Positions 26,721-35,298 of a stretch of 64,000 nt of DNA are shown piece by piece. Below the pieces are notes generated by a model, which saw only the letters and a program-made list of their open reading frames with translations, was not told the origin of the DNA and searched no databases. Every line of letters begins with the position of its first letter. Positions within the stretch are counted from its first letter, which is position 1. A program made the position numbers and the translations under genes. The stretch is from Salinarchaeum sp. Harcht-Bsk1 (GTDB taxonomy: Archaea; Halobacteriota; Halobacteria; Halobacteriales; Salinarchaeaceae), in contig NC_021313.1 of the NCBI RefSeq assembly GCF_000403645.1, positions 2,189,014 through 2,253,013 of the forward strand, read 5' to 3'.

Positions 26721-27572
26721 GTGCGCGCCTTTCGCATCGCCTACGACGGCCGACCGTTCTACGGCTTCCAGCGCCAGCCCGACGTGCCGACCGTCGAGGA
26801 CGCCCTGCTCGACGGACTCGAGGCCCTGGACGTGCTGGACCCAGACGCGGACTCCGGGGTCGGCGTTCGCCCGACTCCGCCGGGCTACGCCGCCGCGGGT
26901 CGTACCGACGCCGGCGTCGCTGCGCTCGCCCAGACGATCGCGTTCGAGGCGCCGGCGTGGCTGACCCCGCGGGCGCTGAACGGCGCGCTTCCCGATTCGG
27001 TCCACGCCTGGGCCCACGCCGACGTCCCGTCGGACGATCCCGACGCTCCCGCCGACTTCCACGCGACCCACGACGCCACCCGCCGCCAGTACACCTACCA
27101 CCTCCACGCACCGGCCGCGGATCCGGACCTCGCGGCCGACGCACTCGACCGGATCGTGGGCGAGCACGACTTCGCGGCGCTGACCACCGACGACACGGGG
27201 ACGGTTCGGACGCTCGAAACCGGGGCCACGTGGGCGGAGCCGTACCTCGTCATCCAGGTCGCTGCTGGCGGCTTCCCACGGCACCTGGTCCGCCGGCTTG
27301 CTTCGCTCGTCGATCTGGTCGCCACTGGCGAGCGAGCGCCGTCCTTCGTCGACCGGGTGCTCGACGGCTCGTCGGTCCCCGAGAGCGACGGCGTGCCGAC
27401 GGCACCGGCCGAGCCCCTGGTGCTCGCCGACGTCGCGTACCCGGGGCTGTCCTTCTCGGTGGACGAGACCGCGGCCACCTCGGCACGCGACGCGCTGGAG
27501 CGGCGCCGGCGGGAGGCCAGGACGCGCAGTCGGACGATGGCCGAACTCGCCGACGGTCTCGGAGCGGAGTGA
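26721..27572 (+). CDS. truA: tRNA pseudouridine synthase TruA
   Basis: A 283-residue enzyme forming pseudouridine in the anticodon stem-loop of tRNAs (positions 38-40). It begins RAFRIAYDGRPFYGFQRQPD, has the catalytic Asp in AAGRTDAGVAALAQ, and contains HATHDATRRQYTYHL and FPRHLVRRLASLVDLVATG. Translation starts at a GTG 25 bases after hisS. The tRNA-modifying role fits the neighbouring synthetase. Confidence 0.95.
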   Translation: MRAFRIAYDGRPFYGFQRQPDVPTVEDALLDGLEALDVLDPDADSGVGVRPTPPGYAAAGRTDAGVAALAQTIAFEAPAWLTPRALNGALPDSVHAWAHADVPSDDPDAPADFHATHDATRRQYTYHLHAPAADPDLAADALDRIVGEHDFAALTTDDTGTVRTLETGATWAEPYLVIQVAAGGFPRHLVRRLASLVDLVATGERAPSFVDRVLDGSSVPESDGVPTAPAEPLVLADVAYPGLSFSVDETAATSARDALERRRREARTRSRTMAELADGLGAE

Positions 27573-27667
27573 CCGACCGCACCACCCCAACGGGTTTAGT
27601 CCCGGCGCGCCGTAGCACGGTTCGTGATCGCGGGGGCACTGGCAGCGTGGCTGTCGGAGGGGGTTCC

Positions 27668-28075
27668 GTGAGCGAGGAGCCGCGGGACTCGGAGCGCGAT
27701 CGGGGAGGCGACGGTGACGCCCCCGACGCCAGCGACGGTCCGCAGTGGCGTTCCCGCCTCGAAGCCCAGGGCGAACTGACGCCGGACGTCGTCGAGGACG
27801 TCCTCGCCGCTCACGGCGACCGGGGCAGCCGCGCCATCGACGCCGTCGGCGAGGGCCGCGTCAAGCAGTATCAGGACTTCACCGTCGTCGTCGGCAACAG
27901 CGACGAGTACGTGGTCGAAGACGGCGCCTGCACCTGCAAGGACGCGACGTACAATCTGGACCCCGAGGACCCGCGTGCGCTCTGCTGGCACGCGCTGGCC
28001 GCGGAGATCGCGCGGGCGGTCGGCGCGCTCGACCACCACGACATGTACTACTCCGAGGTCCGGGACTTCATCTGA
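27668..28075 (+). CDS. SWIM-type zinc-finger protein
   Basis: A 135-residue acidic protein. The C-terminal half carries a SWIM finger: CTCKDATYN ... ALCWHALAAEIARA (CxC ... CxH). SWIM fingers bind nucleic acid or protein partners; no catalytic domain is fused here. The N-terminal 40 residues are disordered and acidic. The GTG start at 27668 is chosen as the first after the truA stop in this frame that gives a sensible protein. Confidence 0.78.
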   Translation: MSEEPRDSERDRGGDGDAPDASDGPQWRSRLEAQGELTPDVVEDVLAAHGDRGSRAIDAVGEGRVKQYQDFTVVVGNSDEYVVEDGACTCKDATYNLDPEDPRALCWHALAAEIARAVGALDHHDMYYSEVRDFI

Positions 28076-28110
28076 GGAAGCTGCTGTCGCGGTCGCTGCC
28101 TATCTGCGGT

Positions 28111-28353
28111 TCACTCGCTGCTCGTGGCGAGAGACCGGCCCAGCCGCTGGTAGCCCAGCAGGTAGACGCCGGCGTAGAGCAACAGCCCGCCAAGGACCAG
28201 TTCCCAGGCACCGATCGTCGCGTGGCCGGTGAGCAGGTTGCCGAACGCGGCGTACTCGATCACTGCGCCGCCGATCGCGAGCGCGCCGGAGCCGACCGCC
28301 GTCAGCAGGACTGCGAGGAGTTCCGCGACCGAATCGCCGAGTAGCTCTTTCAT
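28111..28353 (-). CDS. Small two-helix membrane protein
   Basis: An 80-residue protein beginning MKELLGDSVAELLAVLLTAV, with two membrane helices (about 12-38 and 48-68) and a polar tail ending LGRSLATSSE. I do not recognise the family. It is divergent from another small membrane protein 82 bases away, and the two may share a control region. Confidence 0.6.
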   Translation of the reverse strand: MKELLGDSVAELLAVLLTAVGSGALAIGGAVIEYAAFGNLLTGHATIGAWELVLGGLLLYAGVYLLGYQRLGRSLATSSE

Positions 28354-28435
28354 CGCCTGATCGTGGGCGATCGATTCGTGAGAACCTTTCGGTACTCCGA
28401 AACGGGTATTGCAGCCGATTGCGAACCTACCAGCC

Positions 28436-28663
28436 ATGCACACGCGGAGTTCCGCGGAGTATGCACGGCTCGCGAAGGGTGGCTTCGGCATCGGGTTCGC
28501 GATGCTCCTGGTCGGCGTCCTCGGCGAAGTGCTCGTTCCGATCGTCTTCGGGTCGATTCCTGGCTGGGAGGCGACGCTCTTCTTCGACCTCGAAGTGATC
28601 GGCGTGCTCACCGCGCTGATCTCGCCGTTCCTCTTCGGCATCTTCCTGCCGCTCGTGGAGTGA
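28436..28663 (+). CDS. Small membrane protein (haloarchaeal, DUF7860-like)
   Basis: A 75-residue protein starting MHTRSSAEYARLAKGGFGIG, with two membrane helices (about 16-38 and 49-73) and no polar tail. The polar N-terminus before the first helix resembles a haloarchaeal family I recall as DUF7860. No function is known. Confidence 0.65.
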   Translation: MHTRSSAEYARLAKGGFGIGFAMLLVGVLGEVLVPIVFGSIPGWEATLFFDLEVIGVLTALISPFLFGIFLPLVE

Positions 28664-28801
28664 AACCGGCGTCGACGCTGCTGTGAATCGCACCGACACC
28701 CAGCCCGCGGAGCGATTGCCCCGCGATCAGTGTGTGCAGGTGCAGTTGCTCGGGACGGTGCGAGAAATCAACAGACGGGAGATCCGGAGCGGCGAACGGC
28801 G

Positions 28802-29374
28802 TTACCGCGCTGCGGCGGCGACGCGTTCGGTCTCTTCCTTCTGGTTGACCGCGTAGGTGGAGACGTCCGCGTTGGCAGCGCCGAGTAGCTGGTCGGCGAG
28901 TGCCTCCTCGACGTCGGTCGGGGACTTGAACGCGGCGTTGTGAGTGCCCTGGGCGAGGAACTCGAGGGCGGTGTCGACGCGGCGCTGGGGTGCGATGTCG
29001 ACGGCCTTCGGGACGGAGATGCCACCGTACTTCAGGCGGACGGTCTCCTCGCGGGGCGCGGAGTTCTCGACGGCCTCGACGAGCACCTGGATCGGGTTCT
29101 CGTCGGCGCGCTCGTTGATCTCGCGGAACGCCTCGCGGACGATCTTCGTCGCCTGCTGCTTCTTACCCGTGTTTTCCTCGGTCTGCATGAGGCGGTTGAT
29201 GAGACGCTCGACGATCGAGATCTCGCTCTTCGCGAACTGCTTGTCCGCGTGCCGGCCCATGCTGTGCGCGACGGGCGTGATGGAGATGTACCGTTCCGTA
29301 CTGGGATCGGAGAACTCGATGCCCTCGATCTCCCACTCGCCGAACAGGAGCGGCTGGGACGCTGTCTCGCTCAT
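28802..29374 (-). CDS. rps7: 30S ribosomal protein uS7
   Basis: A 190-residue component of the small-subunit head that contacts 16S rRNA and the E site. Conserved segments are KSEISIVERLINRLMQ, NTGKKQQATKIVREAFREIN, NPIQVLVEAVENSAPREETV and GGISVPKAVDIAPQRRVD. Only two bases separate it from the stop of rps12, so the two are co-transcribed. The elongation factor 2 gene that usually follows in archaeal str clusters is not here. Confidence 0.97.
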   Translation of the reverse strand: MSETASQPLLFGEWEIEGIEFSDPSTERYISITPVAHSMGRHADKQFAKSEISIVERLINRLMQTEENTGKKQQATKIVREAFREINERADENPIQVLVEAVENSAPREETVRLKYGGISVPKAVDIAPQRRVDTALEFLAQGTHNAAFKSPTDVEEALADQLLGAANADVSTYAVNQKEETERVAAAAR

Positions 29375-29376
29375 CG

Positions 29377-29805
29377 TTATCGCACCGGCTTCTCCGCGTT
29401 CCCGCGGACGAGTTCGAGGAGGGCCACGCCGTTGACCTTCTCGACCTTGTAGTTCACGCCGGAGATGTCACCCATGGCGCGACCCTTCGCGCCGCCGATG
29501 CCCGCGATGGTGACCTCGTCGTGCTCGTCGATGAACGAGATCGCGCCGTCGCCGGGACAGAAGGCAGAGACCTGCTTGCCGTTCTTGATCAGCTGGACCC
29601 GCACACACTTGCGGACCGCGGAGTTGGGCTGCTTGGCCTCGATGCCGATCTTTTCGAGTACGATGCCACGTGCCTGGGGAGCGCCCTCGAGCGGGTCGGA
29701 CTTCTCTGCCAGACCGCGCTCGCGTCGGGCGTACTCCGAGTCGGACCACCGGTGCTTCTGGCGGTCCCGCTGGAGCTTTCGCCCTGCGTACTTGCCGTTC
29801 GCCAT
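29377..29805 (-). CDS. rps12: 30S ribosomal protein uS12
   Basis: A 142-residue decoding-centre protein. [29 protein letters not shown] and the C-terminal [20 protein letters not shown] are diagnostic. The start [20 protein letters not shown] is the usual archaeal one. A TATA-like box (CTTAAGTG on the minus strand) lies 28 bases upstream. nusA and RNA polymerase genes, normally just upstream, are absent; the divergent neighbour is an IMPDH-like gene. Confidence 0.97.
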   Translation of the reverse strand: MANGKYAGRKLQRDRQKHRWSDSEYARRERGLAEKSDPLEGAPQARGIVLEKIGIEAKQPNSAVRKCVRVQLIKNGKQVSAFCPGDGAISFIDEHDEVTIAGIGGAKGRAMGDISGVNYKVEKVNGVALLELVRGNAEKPVR

Positions 29806-29830
29806 AGTACACCGGGGTATCTGACCGAGG

Positions 29831-29839
29831 CACTTAAGG
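29831..29839 (-). promoter_or_regulatory. TATA-like box for rps12-rps7
   Basis: CCTTAAGTG read on the minus strand, 27-34 bases before the rps12 ATG at 29805. The spacing suits a leaderless or near-leaderless transcript. Confidence 0.5.
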
Positions 29840-30080
29840 CTCGCCTTTCGGAGTCGGCCGAGACGGCCCGAGCGAGCGCGAACGACCCCGTTCGAGCAAT
29901 CTGCGCGCCGCTTCGGTCCTCGGAGTCCGTCTGTGGTCGTGAAGGTACTGTGGGTGCGGACCGACGTCGATCCGGGGTCGATCTTCTTTCGCACGAATTC
30001 CCGAGTATCCCACTTCATCCAGCCATTTCCCTCGAATTACCAGCACCGTTTTGCTTCAGCATGCCCAATTTTGCTAGCGG

Positions 30081-31229
30081 ATGGACGACGTCAGAACGGG
30101 GTTGTCCTACGGGGACGCCCTGCTCGTGCCCCAGCGTTCGCCGGTGGAGAGCCGTAGCGACGTCGATCTCTCGACGCACCTCACCGACGGCATCGAACTC
30201 GAGACGCCGCTACTCTCCGCGCCGATGGACACGGTCACGGAGTCGACACTCGCGATCGCGCTCTCGGAGGCGGGCGGATTCGGGACGATTCACCGGTTCC
30301 TGGACGCCGAATCGCAGGCCGCGGAGGTCCGTGCGGTCACGGACGCTGGCGCGCGCTGCGGTGCGGCGATCGGCATCGACGAGGACTATCTGGCCCGGGC
30401 CGAGGCAGTGCTCGACGCCGGGGCAGCCTGTCTGGTCGTCGACGTCGCGCACGGGCACCTGGAGCGCTGTCTGGACGCGGTTGCAGACCTTCGCGACGCC
30501 TTTCCCGACGCCGAGATCGTCGCGGGGAACGTCGCCACGAAACGGGGCGTTCGCGACCTCGCGGCCGCGGGAGCTGACGCGATCAAGGTCGGGATCGGGC
30601 CGGGGTCCCACTGCACGACCCGCGTGGTCGCGGGTGCGGGCGTGCCCCAGCTAACGGCCGTCGACGAATGCGCCGATGCAGCCGAGGCGGTCGACGTCCG
30701 GATCGTCGCCGACGGCGGGATCCGCTCGTCGGGGGACGCCGTGAAGGCGCTCATGGCCGGTGCGGACGCGGTGATGATGGGCAGTCTCTTCGCGGGGACG
30801 GCGGAGGCGCCCAGCGAGGTCGTCACGATCGACGGCACCCGGTACAAGCGATCGCGCGGGATGGCGACGACAGCGGCCGCGGAGGACCGGAACGACAAGG
30901 GCGGGACCGGTGACGACGACGGAGCGGCCACCGACGGCGATCTGGCTCCAGGCGCCGACGCTCTCGACGACCACCTCCCCACTGCCGACGAGGGCGTGGC
31001 GGGCTACACGCCGTACAAGGGACCCGTCGCAGAGGTAGTCACGGAGTTCGCTGGCGGGATTCGCTCGGGGTTGTCCTACTGCGGCGGCGAGACGATCCCT
31101 GCGGCCCGTGCCAACGCCGAATTCGTGGCCGTCGCTGGCAGTGCGAAAGAGCGCGAGGGTGCCCACGGCGATCACGAGTGGGAGTCCGTCTCCGTCGACT
31201 CGGTCGGTACGGCCGGTGGCGACGACTGA
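30081..31229 (+). CDS. IMP dehydrogenase / GMP reductase family enzyme without CBS domains
   Basis: A 382-residue TIM-barrel enzyme of guanine nucleotide metabolism. The start is DVRTGLSYGDALLVPQRSPV. The catalytic Cys loop is VGIGPGSHCTTRVVAGAGVP, closer to IMPDH than to GMP reductase, and the phosphate site is VADGGIRSSGD. The CBS pair that normally follows residue ~90 of IMPDH is absent. The mobile-flap region after YKRSRGMATTAAAEDRND is an acidic low-complexity insert of about 35 residues before VAGYTPYKGPVAEVV. Most haloarchaea also have a CBS-containing IMPDH, so this may be the paralogue often labelled GMP reductase. Substrate direction cannot be settled from sequence. Confidence 0.85.
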   Translation: MDDVRTGLSYGDALLVPQRSPVESRSDVDLSTHLTDGIELETPLLSAPMDTVTESTLAIALSEAGGFGTIHRFLDAESQAAEVRAVTDAGARCGAAIGIDEDYLARAEAVLDAGAACLVVDVAHGHLERCLDAVADLRDAFPDAEIVAGNVATKRGVRDLAAAGADAIKVGIGPGSHCTTRVVAGAGVPQLTAVDECADAAEAVDVRIVADGGIRSSGDAVKALMAGADAVMMGSLFAGTAEAPSEVVTIDGTRYKRSRGMATTAAAEDRNDKGGTGDDDGAATDGDLAPGADALDDHLPTADEGVAGYTPYKGPVAEVVTEFAGGIRSGLSYCGGETIPAARANAEFVAVAGSAKEREGAHGDHEWESVSVDSVGTAGGDD

Positions 31230-31671
31230 TCGACGTCGGCGCAGTTGGCAGTAGCGACGCACCTGCCAGCAGTCACCTGGCTGACCGCGTCTCCCTCGAC
31301 GACCGCATCGAGCGCGTCAATTCACGGATCGTCGAACGCCCTTCCTCCAGGATTCGCTTCGAGCGCCGGAGGGTGCGCGAGCGGAACGCTCAGTGGCTCC
31401 GCGCCGGCGTCCCGGCCCAGTGCCGGCACCCCTTGCCGTTTCTGTCGGATCGAAATGGACAGTACCGTCCACCGGACCCCACAATTTATCCGTATTCGTG
31501 TGAGCGATTCACGCACACGCACCCCGCGACCGGGGCGTGTGGCACCGTTTCACACCATTCGCTTATATACTTCGACGAAACATTTATAAGCCTTTCTACC
31601 TAACGTACGGTTAAGAGATCAGGGACTCTCGGGACCCATTTCTTCACCCCTCCGTCCCCGATCCGACCACC
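31230..31671 (+). promoter_or_regulatory. Long promoter region upstream of tfb
   Basis: 442 bases without a gene. Two TATA-like boxes lie close together: CTTATATAC at 31562-31570 and ATTTATAAG at 31582-31590. The second would start transcription near 31612, giving a leader of about 60 bases. Bases 31480-31625 are unusually AT-rich. Paired boxes suggest complex or self-regulated control of this general transcription factor. Confidence 0.6.
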
Positions 31672-32670
31672 ATGACAGAGGACGATATCCGAACCCGCAC
31701 AGCCCGGCGAGACGAACAGGTCGAGACCTCCGACGAGCAGACGACCGAGGAGGTCGACGAGGAACTCCACTGTCCGGAGTGTGGCGGCACGCTCCGGAGC
31801 GACGAGGAACACGGCGAGACCGTCTGTGAAGACTGCGGCCTCGTCGTCGAGAGCGACGAGATCGATCGCGGCCCGGAGTGGCGCGCGTTCGACTCCCGCG
31901 AGAAGGACGAGAAGAGCCGCGTCGGCGCCCCCACGACGAAGATGATGCACGACGAGGGGCTCTCGACGAACATCGGCTGGCAGGACAAGGACGCCTACGG
32001 GCGTCAGCTCTCCAGCCGCCAGCGCGAGAAGATGCAGCGCCTGCGCACCTGGAACGAGCGCTTCCGCACGCGTGACTCGAAGGAGCGCAATCTCAAGCAG
32101 GCGCTCGGCGAGATCGACCGGATGGCGTCCGCGCTCGGTCTCCCCGAGAACGTCCGCGAGACCGCGAGTGTCATCTACCGGCGTGCACTCGACGAGGACC
32201 TGCTCCCGGGCCGATCCATCGAGGGCGTCGCGACGGCATCCCTCTATGCTTCGGCGCGGCAGGCCGGTACGCCCCGTAGCCTCGACGAACTCGAGGAGGT
32301 CTCCCGCGTCGACAAGATGGAGCTGACCCGGACGTACCGTTACGTCGTCCGCGAGCTAGGCCTCGAGGTCCAGCCCGCCGACCCCAAGCAGTACGTGCCA
32401 CGGTTCGTCTCCGACCTCGGCCTCTCCGAAGAAGTCGAACGCCGTGCACGGCAGCTGCTCGACCGCGCCCAGGACGTCGGCGTTCACAGCGGGAAATCGC
32501 CCGTCGGCCTCGCCGCGGCGGCAGTGTACGCTGCGTCGCTGCTCACCAACGAGAAGGTCACGCAGAACCAGGTCAGCGACGTCGCCGACATCTCCGAGGT
32601 CACGATCCGGAACCGCTACAAGGAGCTGCTCGAAGCTGCCGAAGGCGACGGGTCGGCCGCACCCGCCTGA
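31672..32670 (+). CDS. tfb: Transcription initiation factor TFB
   Basis: A 332-residue archaeal TFIIB that recruits RNA polymerase to the TBP-TATA complex. The N-terminal zinc ribbon is CPECGGTLRSDEEHGE ... CEDCGLVV (about 27-47), followed by the B-finger/linker (RAFDSREKDEKSRVGAP) and two cyclin repeats (about 125-220 and 225-320). The C-terminal helix-turn-helix is NQVSDVADISEVTIRNRYKE. Haloarchaea carry several TFBs with different promoter sets; this full-length one has an acidic N-terminal extension of about 25 residues. Confidence 0.97.
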   Translation: MTEDDIRTRTARRDEQVETSDEQTTEEVDEELHCPECGGTLRSDEEHGETVCEDCGLVVESDEIDRGPEWRAFDSREKDEKSRVGAPTTKMMHDEGLSTNIGWQDKDAYGRQLSSRQREKMQRLRTWNERFRTRDSKERNLKQALGEIDRMASALGLPENVRETASVIYRRALDEDLLPGRSIEGVATASLYASARQAGTPRSLDELEEVSRVDKMELTRTYRYVVRELGLEVQPADPKQYVPRFVSDLGLSEEVERRARQLLDRAQDVGVHSGKSPVGLAAAAVYAASLLTNEKVTQNQVSDVADISEVTIRNRYKELLEAAEGDGSAAPA

Positions 32671-32819
32671 AGCGGTCCGCCACTCCGAGCGGTCGTTGTT
32701 CTCGCGGTAACAGTGTGAATCGCAGGACCGAGCTACGTGATCGGCGCGTTGCCGTGCTACCAGATGGCGTGACATTTGCCCTCAAGACTTTTGGGTGCGT
32801 CCCACATGGGTTCGATGCG

Positions 32820-33002
32820 ATGAACGAAGCGTACGTTCGACTGTTGTGTCCCGAGTGCAAGAAGGAGTGGGAATCGACGCCCTCCGGGCTTCCCGCCCAC
32901 GACACGGTGTTCCACTGTCCCAACTGTCACAACTCCAGACGACTCGCGGAGTTCGCGCGCACCGACCGCGACCTCGAGACGATGAAGTCACTCGGTGCGT
33001 AG
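32820..33002 (+). CDS. Small zinc-finger protein
   Basis: A 60-residue protein starting MNEAYVRLLCPECKKEWEST, with two CxxC pairs (CPEC and CPNC) forming a four-Cys zinc site and a basic C-terminal helix RRLAEFARTDRDLETMKSLG. Haloarchaea encode many such microproteins; this family is one I recall as DUF7836. The ATG at 32820 follows a T-rich stretch (GACTTTTGGG) at about 32786-32795. Longer in-frame GTG starts give an unconvincing N-terminus. Confidence 0.75.
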   Translation: MNEAYVRLLCPECKKEWESTPSGLPAHDTVFHCPNCHNSRRLAEFARTDRDLETMKSLGA

Positions 33003-33095
33003 CGCCACGCGGAGCCGAAATCGGTCAGTTCGTCGGACGTAAGCGGTTCCTACCGCCGCCTCGTCTGCTATATTGGCTCGCGTCGGCCGCGAAGA

Positions 33096-33500
33096 TCAGG
33101 CGCTCGTCGGCGAGAGCGCCCCGCAGGCCTCACAGCGAACGACGAGCGTACCTTTCTCCTTCTCGAGCCGGGTGTCGGGGAGGCCACACTCCGAGCAGGT
33201 GACGAACTCCTCGACGTAGGCGTCGAGGGCGTCGGAGACTCGCCGTTCGGAGAACGAACCTGTCAGCCGCGCGCGACCGCTCTCGTCGATGTGCGCGCTG
33301 GTGCCGACCTCGTTCTGGAGGAACTTCAGGACGTGCTCGGGATCGCGGGACAGCGTGGTCACGGTGTCCTGGAAGTTCTCGTAGACCGTGACGTTGCCCT
33401 CCTGTCGTACCTCCGGATCGGGCACCGAGAGCCGCGCGGACTCGTCGCCGATGTCGGGCGTCTCCTCCAGCGCTCGGTCGAGTTTGTCCTCGTAGTCCAT
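33096..33500 (-). CDS. Translation initiation factor aIF2 beta subunit
   Basis: 134 residues. It forms aIF2 with the alpha and gamma subunits to deliver initiator tRNA. The core fold region reads RQEGNVTVYENFQDTVTTLS and HVLKFLQNEVGTSAHIDE, and the C-terminal zinc ribbon is CSECGLPDTRLEKE ... VRCEACGA (two CxxC pairs). It starts MDYEDKLDRALEETPDI, the common haloarchaeal form. It stands alone, apart from the other aIF2 subunits. Confidence 0.95.
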   Translation of the reverse strand: MDYEDKLDRALEETPDIGDESARLSVPDPEVRQEGNVTVYENFQDTVTTLSRDPEHVLKFLQNEVGTSAHIDESGRARLTGSFSERRVSDALDAYVEEFVTCSECGLPDTRLEKEKGTLVVRCEACGALSPTSA

Positions 33501-33627
33501 ACGAACACCGTGCAGGGTCTTCCTAAAAAGACTTCAGCTCCTGGGACTGAGCACAGGAACGTGCTGATTCCTCACGATTCTGGACGAGTACAAATCGCAC
33601 GGATCATGGTAACTTTACTCAAGATAA

Positions 33628-33635
33628 TAATATAA
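33628..33635 (+). promoter_or_regulatory. TATA box for the UPF0058 gene
   Basis: TAATATAA in an AT-rich stretch (33600-33637), centred about 32 bases before the ATG at 33663. It is one of the clearest TATA boxes in the window. Confidence 0.6.
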
Positions 33636-33662
33636 CCCTCCAGTCTCTAGCCACTGATGCTC

Positions 33663-33899
33663 ATGAAGAAGCAGGAGCTCATCCACCTCCACGGTCTTCT
33701 CGCGGAGGTATCCGCCGACGTCGAAGCACACCTCGGTAGCGAGCTCGATCTCTCCACCTACGAAGAGATGGGAGTTCGCCCGACATCGATCCACAAATCG
33801 AAGACGGATCACAAGACGGCCGTCTTCGCCCTGGCTCGAGGCATCACCGACGATATGAGCGAGGACGTCGAGGAACGCGTCCCCGCTGCCGCCGACTGA
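33663..33899 (+). CDS. UPF0058 family protein
   Basis: A 78-residue, mostly helical archaeal protein. MKKQELIHLHGLLAEVSADV and GVRPTSIHKSKTDHKTAVFA are the family hallmarks. The function is unknown. An in-frame ATG two codons earlier (33657) is equally possible, but other members start at the MKKQELIHLH segment. Confidence 0.88.
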   Translation: MKKQELIHLHGLLAEVSADVEAHLGSELDLSTYEEMGVRPTSIHKSKTDHKTAVFALARGITDDMSEDVEERVPAAAD

Positions 33900-34047
33900 C
33901 TCGACGACGCCGTTCTCGCGACGAAATCCTTCTCCCGCAGAACCGTCTCGCCGACGCTCTGCGCTCTTTACCGTTTGACACTGCCCAGCAAGCCGTACCG
34001 TCGGGGGCAATTTCGGACGTGAGCCGTGTGCGGGGATCAGCGGCCCG

Positions 34048-34551
34048 TTATTCGATCAGGTCTTCGAACTCCGGAAGGACCTCGTCGTCGCCGGACGCCT
34101 CGCGTTCGTCCGCTGGCTCGTCGTCCGTGCGTGAAGGGTCGTCTGCGTCCTCTGCATCCGCGTCGGACGACTCGTCGCTGCTCGACTCCTCGTCGTCACG
34201 ACCGTCCGCATCGTCCTCGATGATTTCGACCTCGAGTACTTCGAGTGGAATGTTCTCGAGACACTGCCCGATCTCCTTGCGAGCGATCCGTGAGGCGTGT
34301 TCCTCCCGCTCGACGTTGAACACCGTCATCTCCAGTTCGAGGGCGACGAGTCCCTCGTCGGCAGCGATGAAGGCCGTCTCGAGGTGCTCTCCGCAGTGGG
34401 GGCAGGACCGCTCTCCCATCTCGATCTCCACGTAATTGAGATCGGGATTCAGCATCTCGCCCGTCTTCGAGATTGCGATTCGCACGGCCTCGTCGGGGGT
34501 TTCCACGTCGTACACCGGCACCGCGGCCTCGACGACGACCCTGCAATCCAT
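34048..34551 (-). CDS. UPF0212 (DUF555) family protein
   Basis: A 167-residue protein. MDCRVVVEAAVPVYDVETPD, then the zinc motif CPHCGEH and an AIAKEIGQ-type helix (ASRIARKEIGQCLENIP), match the archaeal UPF0212 family. Most members end near residue 115; here an extra ~50-residue tail of Asp, Glu and Ser is attached. A role in RNA or protein binding is often guessed; none is proven. Confidence 0.85.
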   Translation of the reverse strand: MDCRVVVEAAVPVYDVETPDEAVRIAISKTGEMLNPDLNYVEIEMGERSCPHCGEHLETAFIAADEGLVALELEMTVFNVEREEHASRIARKEIGQCLENIPLEVLEVEIIEDDADGRDDEESSSDESSDADAEDADDPSRTDDEPADEREASGDDEVLPEFEDLIE

Positions 34552-34798
34552 GGCTACTGCTACCGTTGGCCGCCCATCAGTATCAAGCTTGGCACCGCTC
34601 GAACAAAGTTTTGGGGTGCAGGGCAACGAGCGGCCCCAAACCTCGACATTTGGGTGTGAACGGAACGGCCGAAATTCGCGCCGTCGGTCGATATCGCTGC
34701 ACGTGCGGGGCCCAGATTCGCCGGCATTCGCGTGACCTCGGTCACAGCCACGTGGTCTCGGCGGAGGATCCATGGTCCCGGCCACCCGAGCAGGGTGT

Positions 34799-35197
34799 AT
34801 GCCTGCCGATTCGCCAGTGATCCGCGACCGTGACTCGATCGAGTACGAGTCCGTCGACGCCGCGGAGGGCCTCCAGAAGGGCGTCCTGATCGACGAGTCC
34901 CGCGGTGCGCCCACGTTCGCCCTCCGCCGCTTCACGCTCGATTCGGGTGCAACCGTCCCCCGGCACACGAACGACGTCGAACACGTCCAGTACGTCCTCG
35001 CCGGCGAGTACGTGGTCGGCCTCGCGGGAACCGAGGGTGAGGCGGACCTGGGCGACGGCGAGCATCGGGTTCGTCCCGGCGACAGCCTGCTGATCCCCGC
35101 CGGGACCGTCCACTGGTACCGTAACGACGGCGACTCCACCGCGGCTTTCCTCTGTGGCGTCCCCAACGGCGACGACTCGATCGAACTGGTCGAGTAG
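34799..35197 (+). CDS. Cupin-domain protein
   Basis: A 132-residue single-domain cupin. The two cupin motifs are PRHTNDVEHVQYVLAGEYVV and PGDSLLIPAGTVHWYRN, providing the His/Glu/His metal ligands. The substrate cannot be deduced. The ATG at 34799 is preferred over one 27 bases earlier because the family begins near PVIRDRDSIEYE. Confidence 0.85.
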   Translation: MPADSPVIRDRDSIEYESVDAAEGLQKGVLIDESRGAPTFALRRFTLDSGATVPRHTNDVEHVQYVLAGEYVVGLAGTEGEADLGDGEHRVRPGDSLLIPAGTVHWYRNDGDSTAAFLCGVPNGDDSIELVE

Positions 35198-35298
35198 GAC
35201 GCTCCGTCAGCGGCCTACGTCACGACGCGCCGTGCTATCCGTTGGCCAGACTCCGACGAGACGAACGACTCTTGCCCTCCCCTCGTCTACGATCCTGC

